A stretch of 64,000 nt of DNA from Nitrosopumilus ureiphilus (GCF_013407185.1 NZ_CP026995.1:1962954-2026953); one strand, 5' to 3'. Positions 35,119 through 44,064 are shown, numbered from the stretch's first letter. Notes: generated by a model not told the origin, from the sequence alone. A program made the numbers and translations.

Positions 35119-35798
35119 ATATTGAAGAAAAGATAAAAAATTGTGAAATTTATCTAAAACAGATTAAAAAATATGATCCTGATCCATTCTATGTAAATCA
35201 TTTTTTTAATGAATACATTAATTCAGTAAATAATACTTATGATGGCATTTTTGAAGAAGCAAACAGGGATTTTGGCTTATTTATTTTAGGAAAAATTTCA
35301 CATGAAAAGTTTGATGAAAAAGCAAAAATGAAAAATGATCAAAATGCAATAAGATTTTCAGAGTGGTTTTTACAAAAATTTAATCAGGAACATGAAAACC
35401 CATATCCAAATTTTATGAAAAAAATATGTAAATTTAAGAGTAAATCACAAAATATTCCTGAGATTAAAATAATGATTAGAGCATCAAACCGCTACAAAGG
35501 TGACATTAATCAACAAATCAAAGTTAATTTGAGTAAAGAAAAACTACGATCAAAAGAAGAATTAGATATTGAAATAAAAAGACAATTACCAATATTTTTA
35601 GAAATTATAAATCATAAAAGAAGTAAAAAAAATGAGCCCAAAGTAGGTGAAAATCAAATAGAGGCATCAGCATTTTTAGATATTGAGGGTCACAAAGACA
35701 TTGAAATTGCATATGCATCTGAAATATACATTCCTGTTATGAAACGATTAGTTGACGAATCGAGGAAAAAAATTAAAGAACTCACAACATGGAAATAA
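35115..35798 (+). CDS. Hypothetical protein
   Basis: The 227-residue, Lys/Glu/Asn-rich, mainly helical protein (MNIEEKIKNCEIYLKQIKKY) has no signal peptide, membrane segment or recognised motif. It overlaps the preceding gene (ATGA-type), suggesting the two products work together. It is convergent with the next gene on the minus strand. Confidence 0.6.
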   Translation: MNIEEKIKNCEIYLKQIKKYDPDPFYVNHFFNEYINSVNNTYDGIFEEANRDFGLFILGKISHEKFDEKAKMKNDQNAIRFSEWFLQKFNQEHENPYPNFMKKICKFKSKSQNIPEIKIMIRASNRYKGDINQQIKVNLSKEKLRSKEELDIEIKRQLPIFLEIINHKRSKKNEPKVGENQIEASAFLDIEGHKDIEIAYASEIYIPVMKRLVDESRKKIKELTTWK

Positions 35799-35809
35799 TC
35801 AAAGTAATT

Positions 35810-36568
35810 TTAAAATCCAAAAATTGATGGCGTAGTCTTAATTTTGATAATTGGTAAATATGAGAATCCATGTTCAATACTATTAGAAAATTCTGGATCT
35901 TTTCCTTGATTTCCCTGATATTTTAGAAAATGTTTTGAAGGCTCAGAATCTAATTTGACATAATTAAAATTATAGTATACCTCATCCATTTCCAATGATG
36001 TGATGTACCCCACAACCCAAGATTTTTTGTGTTGTAGTGTATACAGAGTAAGATTGGATTCATCTGGAAATTCAGGATTATATGTTAATCGTGCTAAACT
36101 TCCCAAGTCTTTTACTTGAATTGGATGAAATTGATCTGAGAGTTTTTCTGATTTTGTTGGAAGAGGTGAGATCTCTGATTCCATATGAACAATAGGGGCA
36201 TAATTTGAGATATTTTTTGTAGATTCCACAATATCACAAATTTCCTTATCCACTTTTACTTGATATGAAATATATCTACCAATTTTTGACATGGGGGCAT
36301 AAAAAATCAACAAAGTATTTGCAAGAGACAAACTACTTGAAATGATTCTGGAACCGTCTAGTTCTTGAGAATATACTCTTCTAGGATATTCTTGAAATGC
36401 ACAAGCATATCTTGCTAAATCATCAAAACTAGATAATTCAATAAAACATTCATTCTGAGTAACTTCCATACGTAAAATTATGGATGGATTATGTTTTATT
36501 CTTTTGAATGCACTGATGGATTTTATCAGGCTGTAATGATAAATTCTTAACCAATTATTACCACCCAT
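35810..36568 (-). CDS. Hypothetical protein, strand-rich
   Basis: From ATG 36568 the protein has 252 residues (the frame also allows TTG 36574). It has alternating strands, for example FIELSSFDDLARYACAF, SLSLANTLLIFYAPM and SWVVGYITSLEMDEVYYNF, with no recognised motif or membrane segment. Just at its start, the 12-mer CCAATTATTACC occurs twice with a 20-base period (36551-36562 and 36571-36582), between this start and the TATA box of the divergent phasin-like gene. Confidence 0.6.
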   Translation of the reverse strand: MGGNNWLRIYHYSLIKSISAFKRIKHNPSIILRMEVTQNECFIELSSFDDLARYACAFQEYPRRVYSQELDGSRIISSSLSLANTLLIFYAPMSKIGRYISYQVKVDKEICDIVESTKNISNYAPIVHMESEISPLPTKSEKLSDQFHPIQVKDLGSLARLTYNPEFPDESNLTLYTLQHKKSWVVGYITSLEMDEVYYNFNYVKLDSEPSKHFLKYQGNQGKDPEFSNSIEHGFSYLPIIKIKTTPSIFGF

Positions 36569-36587
36569 TACCAATTATTACCGATAG

Positions 36588-36597
36588 TATATATAGC
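36588..36597 (+). promoter_or_regulatory. TATA box of the phasin-like gene
   Basis: GTATATATAG lies about 25 bases before ATG 36617, so the message is probably leaderless. The duplicated CCAATTATTACC lies immediately upstream and could be an operator. Confidence 0.5.
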
Positions 36598-36616
36598 AGT
36601 CTAAAAATGTGATAGC

Positions 36617-37030
36617 ATGAGTACACAAACTCAATCAAACAATGTATATTCAATGTACAAGCAAAATGTGCAAAAATACTTTGAAAATATTTCAAAAATA
36701 ACCCCACAGTATTTTCAAGCTATGACACAATTGCAAGAAGAATGTATGAAAACCTGTGAAAAAACAATCAATGCATCTGTATCTGTACAACAAGAATTTG
36801 CTAAAAAAACTGGAATTGTTTCTGATATTCCTGATGCTGCAAAAACTGCAATTATAGATACTAACAAGCAAATTGTTCAAGCAAGTACAGTAAACAATCA
36901 ATTTGTTAAAACAACAATTGATGCAACCGTACAAAATATCAAAACATTCAACGATAACATAAACGCATTTGCTGAATTGAATAAAAACACAATCCAATCC
37001 TGGATTAATCCTATCACACAGAAAAACTAG
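36617..37030 (+). CDS. Phasin-like helical protein
   Basis: The 137-residue protein is nearly all helix, Gln/Asn/Thr/Ala-rich, with no membrane segment: SMYKQNVQKYFENISKITPQ, then KTINASVSVQQEFAKKTGI and a C-terminal SWINPITQKN. This is the look of phasin_2-type proteins that coat storage granules. It has its own strong-looking TATA box. Other folds with long helices cannot be excluded. Confidence 0.6.
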   Translation: MSTQTQSNNVYSMYKQNVQKYFENISKITPQYFQAMTQLQEECMKTCEKTINASVSVQQEFAKKTGIVSDIPDAAKTAIIDTNKQIVQASTVNNQFVKTTIDATVQNIKTFNDNINAFAELNKNTIQSWINPITQKN

Positions 37031-37174
37031 TGTGATTGATTTTTCTTTTTATTTTCTACTTTTCATTTGATTAATGAGCTAAAAATTACAGGTTTTCATA
37101 AACTCAAAATTTTGAAATGTTATTATGATCTGGAAATAGTATTAGTGACTTTTAGAAATAGAATCTTGAAAAAC

Positions 37175-37384
37175 TCAATATTTTGAAATATTTTGAATTT
37201 TTTTTAGATTTTGTTTATCAAGGTATTCCATTACAAAATGAAAAATAATTAGTTTGCCAAAAACAACCATTGAGATTAATGCTAAGATAGATTCGCCAAG
37301 ATAAAACAAATATGTTGTTACTCCAATGACAGTCATTATTTCTATAGCAGTACAACCACAAAAAAAGAGTAATTTTTGTCTCAA
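37175..37384 (-). CDS. Small membrane protein
   Basis: The 69-residue frame has two hydrophobic segments (IEIMTVIGVTTYLFYLG and ILALISMVVFGKLIIFHFV) and a basic tail. It starts with TTG 9 bases after the phasin-like gene, so it may be co-transcribed. Unrecognised. Confidence 0.5.
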   Translation of the reverse strand: MRQKLLFFCGCTAIEIMTVIGVTTYLFYLGESILALISMVVFGKLIIFHFVMEYLDKQNLKKIQNISKY

Positions 37385-37393
37385 TTCAATGAA

Positions 37394-37807
37394 TTAAGAT
37401 TTTGGCCACATTGAACTCCAAGTTTCAGCAAATTTCTTCATCATTTCACCATATGCATTCATTTGTTCTAGTCCAGATGAACTGAGAGTCTTTTGCCAAT
37501 TTTCAGTAAATTGCTTGAAAGTGGCAGCATTGGAATCACTCAGGGCTTTTTGCCAGTTTTCAGTAAATTCTTTGAAAGAATTCATTCCGACTTCAGCCAT
37601 TGATTTTTGCCAATTTTCAGTAAATAATTTCATGGTTTCAGTACTAGATTCAACAGTTGCTTTATCCCATACTTGGTTGAATTTTTCTTGCATGTCACTA
37701 CTTGCTTTTTGTATTTGTTCATAAACGGTTTTCCAGTTGTCAAGTGATTTTGTATATTCTTGCCATAAAGAATCCCATTCATTACTTTTATCTTGTTCAG
37801 ACAACAA
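37394..37807 (-). CDS. Phasin-like protein with three TENWQK repeats
   Basis: The 137-residue helical protein has a first helix pair with Trp (NEWDSLWQEYTKSLDNWKTV) and then about three copies of a 20-residue unit, FTENWQKSMAEVGMNSFKE, FTENWQKALSDSNAATFKQ and FTENWQKTLSSSGLEQMNA. The unit is also visible as repeated DNA. Composition and Trp spacing resemble the phasin-like protein at 33022, so the two are probably paralogues. TTG start. Granule coating is the family-level guess. Confidence 0.65.
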   Translation of the reverse strand: MLSEQDKSNEWDSLWQEYTKSLDNWKTVYEQIQKASSDMQEKFNQVWDKATVESSTETMKLFTENWQKSMAEVGMNSFKEFTENWQKALSDSNAATFKQFTENWQKTLSSSGLEQMNAYGEMMKKFAETWSSMWPKS

Positions 37808-37856
37808 CTAAAGATAGTTTTTGCCATTCTTAAATGGATCTATAGAAATTAGAAGT

Positions 37857-38345
37857 TTATTTTTGACGTTTTCGTAGACGTTTTTCCATTCTGATTTTAC
37901 CTTCCTCAAATTTGGTTCTATCCTCATCTGTTTTAAGGGCTAATTTTGGAACATGCGTTGGTTTTCCATTTTTATCAAGTGCCACAAATGTTACAAATGC
38001 AGTTCCTGTAAGGGTCCTTATTCCAGTTACGATATCCTCAGCTTCTGCCTTTACTTCAATTTCCATTGAAGAGTTATGAACATAGTTTATTCTAGCATTT
38101 AATGTGAGAACGTTTCCAACAAATACTGGTTTTAGGAAATTAACACTATCCATAGAAACAGTAACCGCGTTTGATTGAGAATGTCGCTGAGCAACAATTC
38201 CTGCAACCATATCAATATGCTTTAAAATTTCACCACCAAAGACATTTCCTGCAGGATTTGCGTCAGAAGGAAACATCCTAACAATTACTTCGGCATGAGA
38301 TTCTGAAGGACTTTTTTCACGAATTTGGGAGTTTTCTGAGGACAT
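37857..38345 (-). CDS. Acyl-CoA thioesterase (hotdog fold, YciA type)
   Basis: The 162-residue hotdog protein hydrolyses acyl-CoA esters. It shows the family core: VIVRMFPSDANPAGNVFGGE with Asn-Gly-Gly-Glu motif and the hot-dog helix ILKHIDMVAGIVAQRHS, VTVSMDSVNFLKPVFVGNVL, and a C-terminal TAFVTFVALD strand. Chain-length preference is not readable. It stands near phasin-like genes, which is consistent with, but no proof of, acyl-CoA/PHA metabolism. Confidence 0.88.
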   Translation of the reverse strand: MSSENSQIREKSPSESHAEVIVRMFPSDANPAGNVFGGEILKHIDMVAGIVAQRHSQSNAVTVSMDSVNFLKPVFVGNVLTLNARINYVHNSSMEIEVKAEAEDIVTGIRTLTGTAFVTFVALDKNGKPTHVPKLALKTDEDRTKFEEGKIRMEKRLRKRQK

Positions 38346-38402
38346 ATTTTTAATTCACCATGGTTTTTTCTTCATCCAATTTAATTTAATCAGTTGATTT
38401 GA

Positions 38403-39734
38403 TTATTTGAGATATTTTTGTAGATTGATTTTATCAATTTTTGGGATTTTCGCTAATTCAAAGCCTTCTGGACGTTTAGAAAGAGAACGTGTTGCATCAA
38501 TTCCCATTTTAGCAGTTTGTAGTTTCTTTTGATCACTTGAAGGATCAAGACTGGAGCCACGAACATTCTTAAGAATTACTAGATCTTTGTCAGCTTGGAA
38601 TCTTGTAGCCATTGCATATTCTACTGATTCTGCACTATTGGGATCAATATCTTCATCAACTACAGTTACTTGTTTTAATGAACGATGTGAGTCAAATGTT
38701 TTTTTAATTATTTTTTTAGGGTCAGAATCACTTTTCTTTTTAATTTGTACAACTGCATGTAACCAATTACATCCACCATTAGTCATAGAAACTTGTTGTG
38801 TTTGAGGAAATACCTTTTTCAGTTCACCATTTAGTTTAGATTCAATTGGCATTCCCATTAGTAATCTATGTTCGGAATATCCAGAAAGAACATCGTGAAA
38901 AATAGGATTGTTTCTAAAGAACAGATTTTCAAGTTCAAAAACAGGTTGAGATCTTTTATGATCATAAGTTTGAAGCATTTCAACCATCCATTCAGGGTGA
39001 GTTTTATCACGAAGGATTTTTCCTTCCATTACAATTTCTGAACCTGATGGTACATTCAATCCTGAAAAAGGAAGTTTTGCCAAAGTTAGTTTTCCACCTA
39101 AAAGTGAATTTGCAATATCAATCTCATCTTTTCCCCATTTAGCTTGATATGCACCTGCAATGGAAATTGCGGGATGGACACCTACAGTAATTGCGATTTT
39201 AAGATCTTCTCCATGTTCTTTAGCATCAACAAAACATCTGTGAAGATGACGTCCTTCTACCATTCGGATAGTAAAATGAGTTTTATCAATTGGCATTAAT
39301 CTATGAAATGAAGAATTTTGTTTTCCGGTTTCAGGATTTCTAGCATATGCTACAGAAGATGTGATAAAAGGACCAGATTCTTTTTCAAAATGAGTTACAA
39401 TAGGCATAGAAAACAGATTTTTTGACTTGTTTTCCATGAATTTTCCTGAGGGGATAATTTTTGGACGTTTGGCTTTTTTGATTGCAGAAATAATTTTTTC
39501 ATGGATATTATTTTCAGTTCCTCCAACTGCCAAAGCAAATCTTTTCCTAGTTCCTACTAAATTGGCAACTAAATGAAAATTACTTTCTTTAATATTTTCA
39601 AACAAAACAGCATGTGAACCATCAACTTTAGCAGTAATACCTGCAATCTCAAATTTTGTTGAAACCTTTGTTTTAACAGTTTTAAGATCATTGATCTTTT
39701 TAATTTGAGAGATATAATTTCTTAAATCACTCAT
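38403..39734 (-). CDS. UbiD-family decarboxylase
   Basis: UbiD enzymes use prenylated FMN to decarboxylate aromatic or alpha,beta-unsaturated acids. The 443-residue protein from ATG 39734 (MSDLRNYISQIK) has the family features: HAVLFENIKESNFHLVANL, the R-x-E-region block FTIRMVEGRHLHRCFVDAKE (about 163) and EIDIANSLLGGKL. The C-terminal half includes VVDEDIDPNSAESVEYAMAT, a conserved Asp/Glu cluster. It could act in menaquinone-type quinone synthesis, but no partner UbiX is seen. The TTG two codons upstream is an alternative start. Confidence 0.9.
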   Translation of the reverse strand: MSDLRNYISQIKKINDLKTVKTKVSTKFEIAGITAKVDGSHAVLFENIKESNFHLVANLVGTRKRFALAVGGTENNIHEKIISAIKKAKRPKIIPSGKFMENKSKNLFSMPIVTHFEKESGPFITSSVAYARNPETGKQNSSFHRLMPIDKTHFTIRMVEGRHLHRCFVDAKEHGEDLKIAITVGVHPAISIAGAYQAKWGKDEIDIANSLLGGKLTLAKLPFSGLNVPSGSEIVMEGKILRDKTHPEWMVEMLQTYDHKRSQPVFELENLFFRNNPIFHDVLSGYSEHRLLMGMPIESKLNGELKKVFPQTQQVSMTNGGCNWLHAVVQIKKKSDSDPKKIIKKTFDSHRSLKQVTVVDEDIDPNSAESVEYAMATRFQADKDLVILKNVRGSSLDPSSDQKKLQTAKMGIDATRSLSKRPEGFELAKIPKIDKINLQKYLK

Positions 39735-40068
39735 TCTCAATCATTTCCATAATCTCAGACATTAAGGCTTTGGCTGTATCAGTTTCTAGTTCTTTTTGAA
39801 TAAATACTGAAACTAAAGCAATTCCTCGCATCCTAGTACTTATCCGTTCAGCGACAAGTTTCAAAAAAAGAGAATCTGTTCTTGCGGGAATAACAGTTGT
39901 GGTGATAGGAGTAGGTCCTGTGGCTAAAGAGGCAACGATCGAACCAATTTTTTTTGCTCCTTCAGTTACTGAAATAAAATATCCATTTTCAAATTTTTGA
40001 ATTTGTAAAAAGAAGTTACGGCTCTCCAAATTTACCGTTTTCTGGAAAAATCCATTTGGAGAGTTCAA
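39727..40068 (-). CDS. Conserved hypothetical protein (small alpha/beta)
   Basis: The 113-residue protein from TTG has strands and two helices (FFLQIQKFENGYFISVTEG, GSIVASLATGPTPITTTVIP, ARTDSLFLKLVAERISTRM). This order recalls proteasome assembly chaperone-like proteins, but I cannot confirm that. It overlaps the UbiD gene by 8-14 bases, so it is co-transcribed with it. No catalytic residues stand out. Confidence 0.6.
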   Translation of the reverse strand: MNSPNGFFQKTVNLESRNFFLQIQKFENGYFISVTEGAKKIGSIVASLATGPTPITTTVIPARTDSLFLKLVAERISTRMRGIALVSVFIQKELETDTAKALMSEIMEMIENE

Positions 40069-40085
40069 TAAGCTATGAACAAGTC

Positions 40086-40556
40086 TTATGCTTTTATTGC
40101 TATTGATTCATTCACATGAGCAGACACAACTTCAACATCAGGATTCTTCTTGCAGTTCTTTTCATGTTTATCTGGATAAACAAATAGTTTTTCACAGTGT
40201 TTGCATGGAGTTTTTTCTTTAGTTTTTGTTGCAACTTTGGATTTTGCTGCTTTAGCTTTTGCAGTTTTAGCTTTTGATTTGGTTTTTGCTTTTACTTCAA
40301 CTTCAATTTCTTCTGGTTGGGTATCTGCAACTGCTTTAGCTTCTATAGAATCAGCCTCAACTCTAGCCCGTAATTTTGCTTTGTATTTTAGATTACGTGG
40401 TTTAGTTCTTAATCTATATCCACAACATGGACACCAAAGTCCTTCCCATTTGATGAATATTTCACAAATTTGGCATCGACGTTGTCCAGAAGCATATCTT
40501 CCGGTTCCAACAGGCTTTTGAGCCTTATATCTAACACAAATTCCTTTACAAGTCAT
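40086..40556 (-). CDS. Zinc-finger protein with Lys/Ala-rich linker
   Basis: The 156-residue protein has an N-terminal Cys cluster (MTCKGICVRYKAQKPVG, then RRCQICEIFIKWEG and LWCPCCGYRLRTKP) giving at least one zinc ribbon. A basic Arg/Lys patch follows, then about 45 residues of Lys/Ala repeats (KAKTKSKAKTAKAKAAKSK). A second, C-terminal CKHCEKLFVYPDKHEKNC unit is C2HC-like. The layout suggests a nucleic-acid-binding protein. It is conserved-looking for this lineage; the exact role is unknown. About 290 bases downstream towards the IS (40557-40844) show no gene. Confidence 0.7.
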   Translation of the reverse strand: MTCKGICVRYKAQKPVGTGRYASGQRRCQICEIFIKWEGLWCPCCGYRLRTKPRNLKYKAKLRARVEADSIEAKAVADTQPEEIEVEVKAKTKSKAKTAKAKAAKSKVATKTKEKTPCKHCEKLFVYPDKHEKNCKKNPDVEVVSAHVNESIAIKA

Positions 40557-40844
40557 CTTGGTAATTTAATATAGAATTCATAACTATATAAGGATGGATC
40601 GATAAAAATTATAAGAAAAATTGAAAAAGTTGTAAATATTCTAAATTATGTAACGATCAATCGTATTAGTTTCAAGAAAAAACAAGAAATCTCCAATAAA
40701 TATGTATAGATTATTTCAAGGCCATATTTTTTGAAAAAATAATATGTGGACATATAGTTGTTTAACAAAAAATTTCATTAAATGTCGTAAAAAATAAAAA
40801 AAATTGAAAAAAATCATCATACTTTCATCATACACCAGTTAAGT

Positions 40845-41990
40845 GAGGGTTGGGCATAATCCATTTCAAAAAAAACTGATTACTGAATTTAATTGCACAG
40901 CATACGCTTTACAGTTCTTGGATTTTCCATACCAGTCACACAATTGTAATACATCATTAATTGATACACCAAAACACAAACAAGCACAAATGATTTTACA
41001 TTTCCAAATCTCCTTACAGGTGATACTCGAATACCAAACGTACTTTTGACTATCTCAAAGAGCGGTTCTATGGATATTTTTCTATCCGAGTATATTTCCT
41101 GTCCCTCAACTGATTCATAAAATTCGACTAGCTCCAGTCTCTCTGGTGACGTGCTGTCGTACTTTTTTATCGGACAGACTAGTCTCAGATTATTTTCTTT
41201 GCTGTACCTGTATAGTTTACCATCATCGTATGCCGGATCTGCAATTATGTTCTGTAACAGACCTGCAAGTGGATGTACAAGAAATTTGTACGTCTGGTTG
41301 TCTGCAATGTTTGCCGTACTAAAATCAGCTGATAGTGGAACAATCAATCTTCCTGTGGAACATGACATGTGCAGCTTGTATCCCCACACCCAACCCTTGG
41401 ATTTTGAGAATCCCCATCTTGCATCAACATCGATTCCAGAGATTGGTATGCAGTTATTCTTCATATCGGATTTGTGCCAGACTGGACCCTTTGCCTTTAT
41501 CAGCGAGCTGTCAACTGAACCAGTTGTGTTATCAACTAGTCTTTCTGATATGAACACACCACCCATTGTACCAATCATTTCTTTGAGTGGCAGTATCTTG
41601 AATCGTCTGTCAAATGTTCTTCTGTCTGGAAGATTACACAAACCACACACACCTAGTATCTTCTTGTTCTGTGTTGTGTCAAGTGACAAAAAATAATGCA
41701 GTAAGTTATTGCTTGGGATTCTCATCCACGTTTTGATTATGAGCAGTTGCAACATTAGAATAGTTGGATAAACATATGGTCGTCCACGTCTCAGGACATC
41801 TTCATACAGAGACAGTGTTCCAACCAAATACAAAACACCAATAAGGAATGACTCGTATCTTATTTTGCTGGGGATTGCCTTCTTTGTTTTCATCTGAACA
41901 GTGAATCTAGAGATAAAGTGATCCTTAGCTCTTTTCATTAAATTAATTTTAGAATGTGATCAAAATTAGAAATAATTATGCCCAGGCCTC
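40845..41990 (-). mobile_element. IS5-family-like insertion sequence (intact)
   Basis: The 1,146-bp element is bounded by 16-bp inverted ends, GAGGGTTGGGCATAAT (40845-40860) and the reverse complement of 41975-41990 (GAGGCCTGGGCATAAT), 14 of 16 matching. The direct octamer AGTTAAGT lies outside each end (40837-40844 and 41991-41998), the target duplication. One transposase gene fills it. Ends starting GAG, an 8-bp duplication and about 1.1 kb fit the ISH1-like group of the IS5 family. It sits between a zinc-finger gene and the RuvC-fold gene and breaks no gene. Confidence 0.88.
40889..41938 (-). CDS. DDE transposase of the IS5-like element
   Basis: The 349-residue transposase has the DDE triad: Asp143 (GSVDSSLIKAK), Asp234 (IADPAYDDG) and a Glu at about 291 in the ISIEPLFEIVKSTFG block, with Lys298 spaced as in the Y-R-E-K signature. 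An N-terminal DUF772-like domain (LLHYFLSLD...NLPDRRTFDRRFK) and the C-terminal LVYQLMMYYN helix are also present. The frame is complete from ATG 41938, so it may be active. Confidence 0.93.
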   Translation of the reverse strand: MKRAKDHFISRFTVQMKTKKAIPSKIRYESFLIGVLYLVGTLSLYEDVLRRGRPYVYPTILMLQLLIIKTWMRIPSNNLLHYFLSLDTTQNKKILGVCGLCNLPDRRTFDRRFKILPLKEMIGTMGGVFISERLVDNTTGSVDSSLIKAKGPVWHKSDMKNNCIPISGIDVDARWGFSKSKGWVWGYKLHMSCSTGRLIVPLSADFSTANIADNQTYKFLVHPLAGLLQNIIADPAYDDGKLYRYSKENNLRLVCPIKKYDSTSPERLELVEFYESVEGQEIYSDRKISIEPLFEIVKSTFGIRVSPVRRFGNVKSFVLVCVLVYQLMMYYNCVTGMENPRTVKRMLCN

Positions 41991-42059
41991 AGTTAAGTAA
42001 TAATGAAGCAAGAAATTGAATAAATTTTAAAAAAATTCAATTAGTTTTTTTTTGATTTT

Positions 42060-42722
42060 TCAACCTGTAATTGATAGAGGCAATATTGAATATCTAAAAC
42101 CATCACGTTGAGAGATATATTTTGCAGAAAGCATATCACGTTTTCCACGTTGATTGAAATTTTTAATTTTCAAACTAGTTTTATGTTCATCAACAAATTC
42201 TAATTCAAAAGATGAACAAAATTTTAGATTCAACATAGAAACTATTTGTTTTGCAATCTCCATATTCCCATTTCCAATTTTGATAATTTTTCGTTTAGCT
42301 CTAAGACCTCCTAAAATTTGAATTATATGATAAACAAAATTTTCTACAGATAAATGAAATGATCCCTCAATTTCTTGTCCATAATAAAAAACGGACAAGC
42401 CAATTCGTTGACCTGGATCAATACCTAAAATTAAAATTTCTTCTTCAAAATCCAGACTTAGTTTTTGCATAATTATACCTCTAATCACAGTTGAATGATG
42501 TTCAAAGATATCCTCATGGAGTAAGAGTTTTTCACATTTTTTGGGCGATTCTTCCCTAGTAGTAAAAATAAGATGGCCAGAGTAACCAATAATTTCTTCA
42601 GGAAGAATAGAATCAAAAGATAATTCTAGGGTCTTAAGATAGGTTGAAAATCTGTAGTAGTGTTTACCATACGTAGTAGCAATTCCAATACGTGTATTCA
42701 GCAAGGGATCGATATGTGACAA
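42060..42722 (-). CDS. RuvC/RNase H-fold protein of unknown role
   Basis: The 220-residue protein has the nuclease-type core ILILGIDPGQRIGLSVFYYG at about 96 (first Asp), a helix pair, KIIKIGNGNMEIAKQI, then ELEFVDEHKTS (acidic strand) and KRDMLSAKYISQR with a final Asp. This is the order of acidic residues in RuvC-like resolvases and their YqgF relatives. The N-terminal 90 residues are a separate domain with no recognised motif. It may be a nuclease or a pseudonuclease. TTG start; the peripheral-stalk gene lies just upstream. Confidence 0.7.
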   Translation of the reverse strand: MSHIDPLLNTRIGIATTYGKHYYRFSTYLKTLELSFDSILPEEIIGYSGHLIFTTREESPKKCEKLLLHEDIFEHHSTVIRGIIMQKLSLDFEEEILILGIDPGQRIGLSVFYYGQEIEGSFHLSVENFVYHIIQILGGLRAKRKIIKIGNGNMEIAKQIVSMLNLKFCSSFELEFVDEHKTSLKIKNFNQRGKRDMLSAKYISQRDGFRYSILPLSITG

Positions 42723-42743
42723 AATGAAATATGCAATTTAGGT

Positions 42744-43079
42744 TTATGCCTTCAAAACAGTTGACACCACATGCTTCACTGCTTCATCAAAATTGGTATC
42801 AATTGTAGATTGGATTTCAGATAATTTAGCATCTCCTTCTTGGGTAATTCTTGAAGATTCAGAAGTTGCCTTTTCTTTAGATGCATTAATTATTACTTCA
42901 GCTTCTTTTGTAGCCATTTCCCTAGTTTTTTCTAATAATGAGTCAATTTCAGTCTGAGCCTTTAGATTCAGTTGTTTTTTCATATCGCCAACTTTGCTGT
43001 TTAAAGAATCTAAATCATCTTCTAAGGCATTTAGAGATTTGATAATTCCAGTAACTTTGGATTCTGCCATACTGCTCAT
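42744..43079 (-). CDS. atpH: A-type ATP synthase peripheral-stalk subunit H-like protein
   Basis: The roughly 111-residue helical protein is Glu/Lys/Ala-rich with a long heptad region: LNALEDDLDSLNSKVGDMKK, EIDSLLEKTREMATKEAEVI and TSESSRITQEGDAKLSEI. The layout and C-terminal amphipathic end (FDEAVKHVVSTVLKA) match subunit H (AhaH), which pairs with subunit E in the stator. The frame allows TTG 43088 and ATG 43079 or 43070. The rest of the ATP synthase is not adjacent, but the proteolipid gene is at 62.8 kb. Other coiled-coil proteins are possible. Confidence 0.65.
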   Translation of the reverse strand: MSSMAESKVTGIIKSLNALEDDLDSLNSKVGDMKKQLNLKAQTEIDSLLEKTREMATKEAEVIINASKEKATSESSRITQEGDAKLSEIQSTIDTNFDEAVKHVVSTVLKA

Positions 43080-43161
43080 TATACTCAAAATTTGATAAAT
43101 CCATTACTTAAATCATTCATTTTTAGTTGATTTTCAGGCACAAAATCTCATTAAACTGGAA

Positions 43162-43503
43162 TTATCCGGTTGTTAAAAGTAAGATTGCTCTAGCTAGTTC
43201 GCCTTTGGCCTCCTCTAAAGCATTTTTAGCCTTTTCTTCATCAACTCCAGCTTGCTGGCTAACAAGTTGAATGTCCTCTTCTGAGAAAATTGGAACCTCC
43301 AATTCTCTTTCATCATAACTGTCTGCAGTTACTGTAAAAATTGAGTTGTCTTTTGCTTTCATTTCAGTAACGGAGGGTTTTGTGATAATGATCTCTTTTT
43401 TATCGGTCTTAATTATTACTTCTTGAACATTTGATAGTTCATTCATATCCAGACCCATCTTATCCATCATTCTTCGCATTTCGCGATTTCCTCCTCGCAT
43501 CAT
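43162..43503 (-). CDS. nac: Nascent polypeptide-associated complex protein
   Basis: Archaeal NAC binds chains leaving the ribosome. The 113-residue protein has an N-terminal basic start (MMRGGNREMRRMMDKMG), the NAC domain (EVIIKTDKKEIIITKPSVTE) and the C-terminal UBA domain (IQLVSQQAGVDEEKAKNALE). It is the alpha-type homodimer. It overlaps the PUA-domain gene by 4 bases. Confidence 0.95.
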   Translation of the reverse strand: MMRGGNREMRRMMDKMGLDMNELSNVQEVIIKTDKKEIIITKPSVTEMKAKDNSIFTVTADSYDERELEVPIFSEEDIQLVSQQAGVDEEKAKNALEEAKGELARAILLLTTG

Positions 43504-43991
43504 GGTTCTATTTCCCCCTTAGGACTTTTTAAACTATCTCTGACCTTTATTGCTACACCTCGATTAAAATCAGGTATCATTTCATGTGATAAAACAGCCT
43601 TACCAACTGCAATTACTCTATCTTTGAACAATACTGGTGTATCAGCAGAAATCCTTACTTTATTTCCACACCATACTATATGTTTACAAAATACGGATTT
43701 ACCTTCCATTACAAAAGGTGCAGCATCTTGGTTTATCTCAACGCAGTTTTCTTTGAATGTTTTACTTTTCAGTAAAATTTGTGCAAAATAAGGACTAATT
43801 GCTAAACCACCATCAATTCTCAAAGTGCACAATAATTTTCCTTCATGTGAAATAGTTCGTATTCTTCCAGTCTTTCGTGAAAATGTCATTTCGATATTTT
43901 TTGGGAGGCATTTTGAAACACCATTACCAAATAATGCATCAAGGGAATATTGGAGTTTGAGAATTTGATCCATGCACGTGATATATTCCAT
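43500..43991 (-). CDS. PUA-domain RNA-binding protein
   Basis: The 163-residue protein has a first domain (QYSLDALFGNGVSKCLPKNI) and a C-terminal PUA domain from about residue 84 (DGGLAISPYFAQILLKSKTF, DAAPFVMEGKSVFCKHIVWC, VIAVGKAVLSHEMIPDFNRG) of the kind in archaeosine transglycosylase and Nip7-like proteins. It binds RNA, probably tRNA or rRNA. It is in an operon with NAC. ATG 43991 and Met 7 are both possible starts. Confidence 0.8.
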   Translation of the reverse strand: MEYITCMDQILKLQYSLDALFGNGVSKCLPKNIEMTFSRKTGRIRTISHEGKLLCTLRIDGGLAISPYFAQILLKSKTFKENCVEINQDAAPFVMEGKSVFCKHIVWCGNKVRISADTPVLFKDRVIAVGKAVLSHEMIPDFNRGVAIKVRDSLKSPKGEIEP

Positions 43992-44064
43992 TCTAAATAT
44001 TAGTTCAATGTTAGACCATATTACAACTTTTAAACTATATAGATGGGTTTTATCTCTTTAGATT

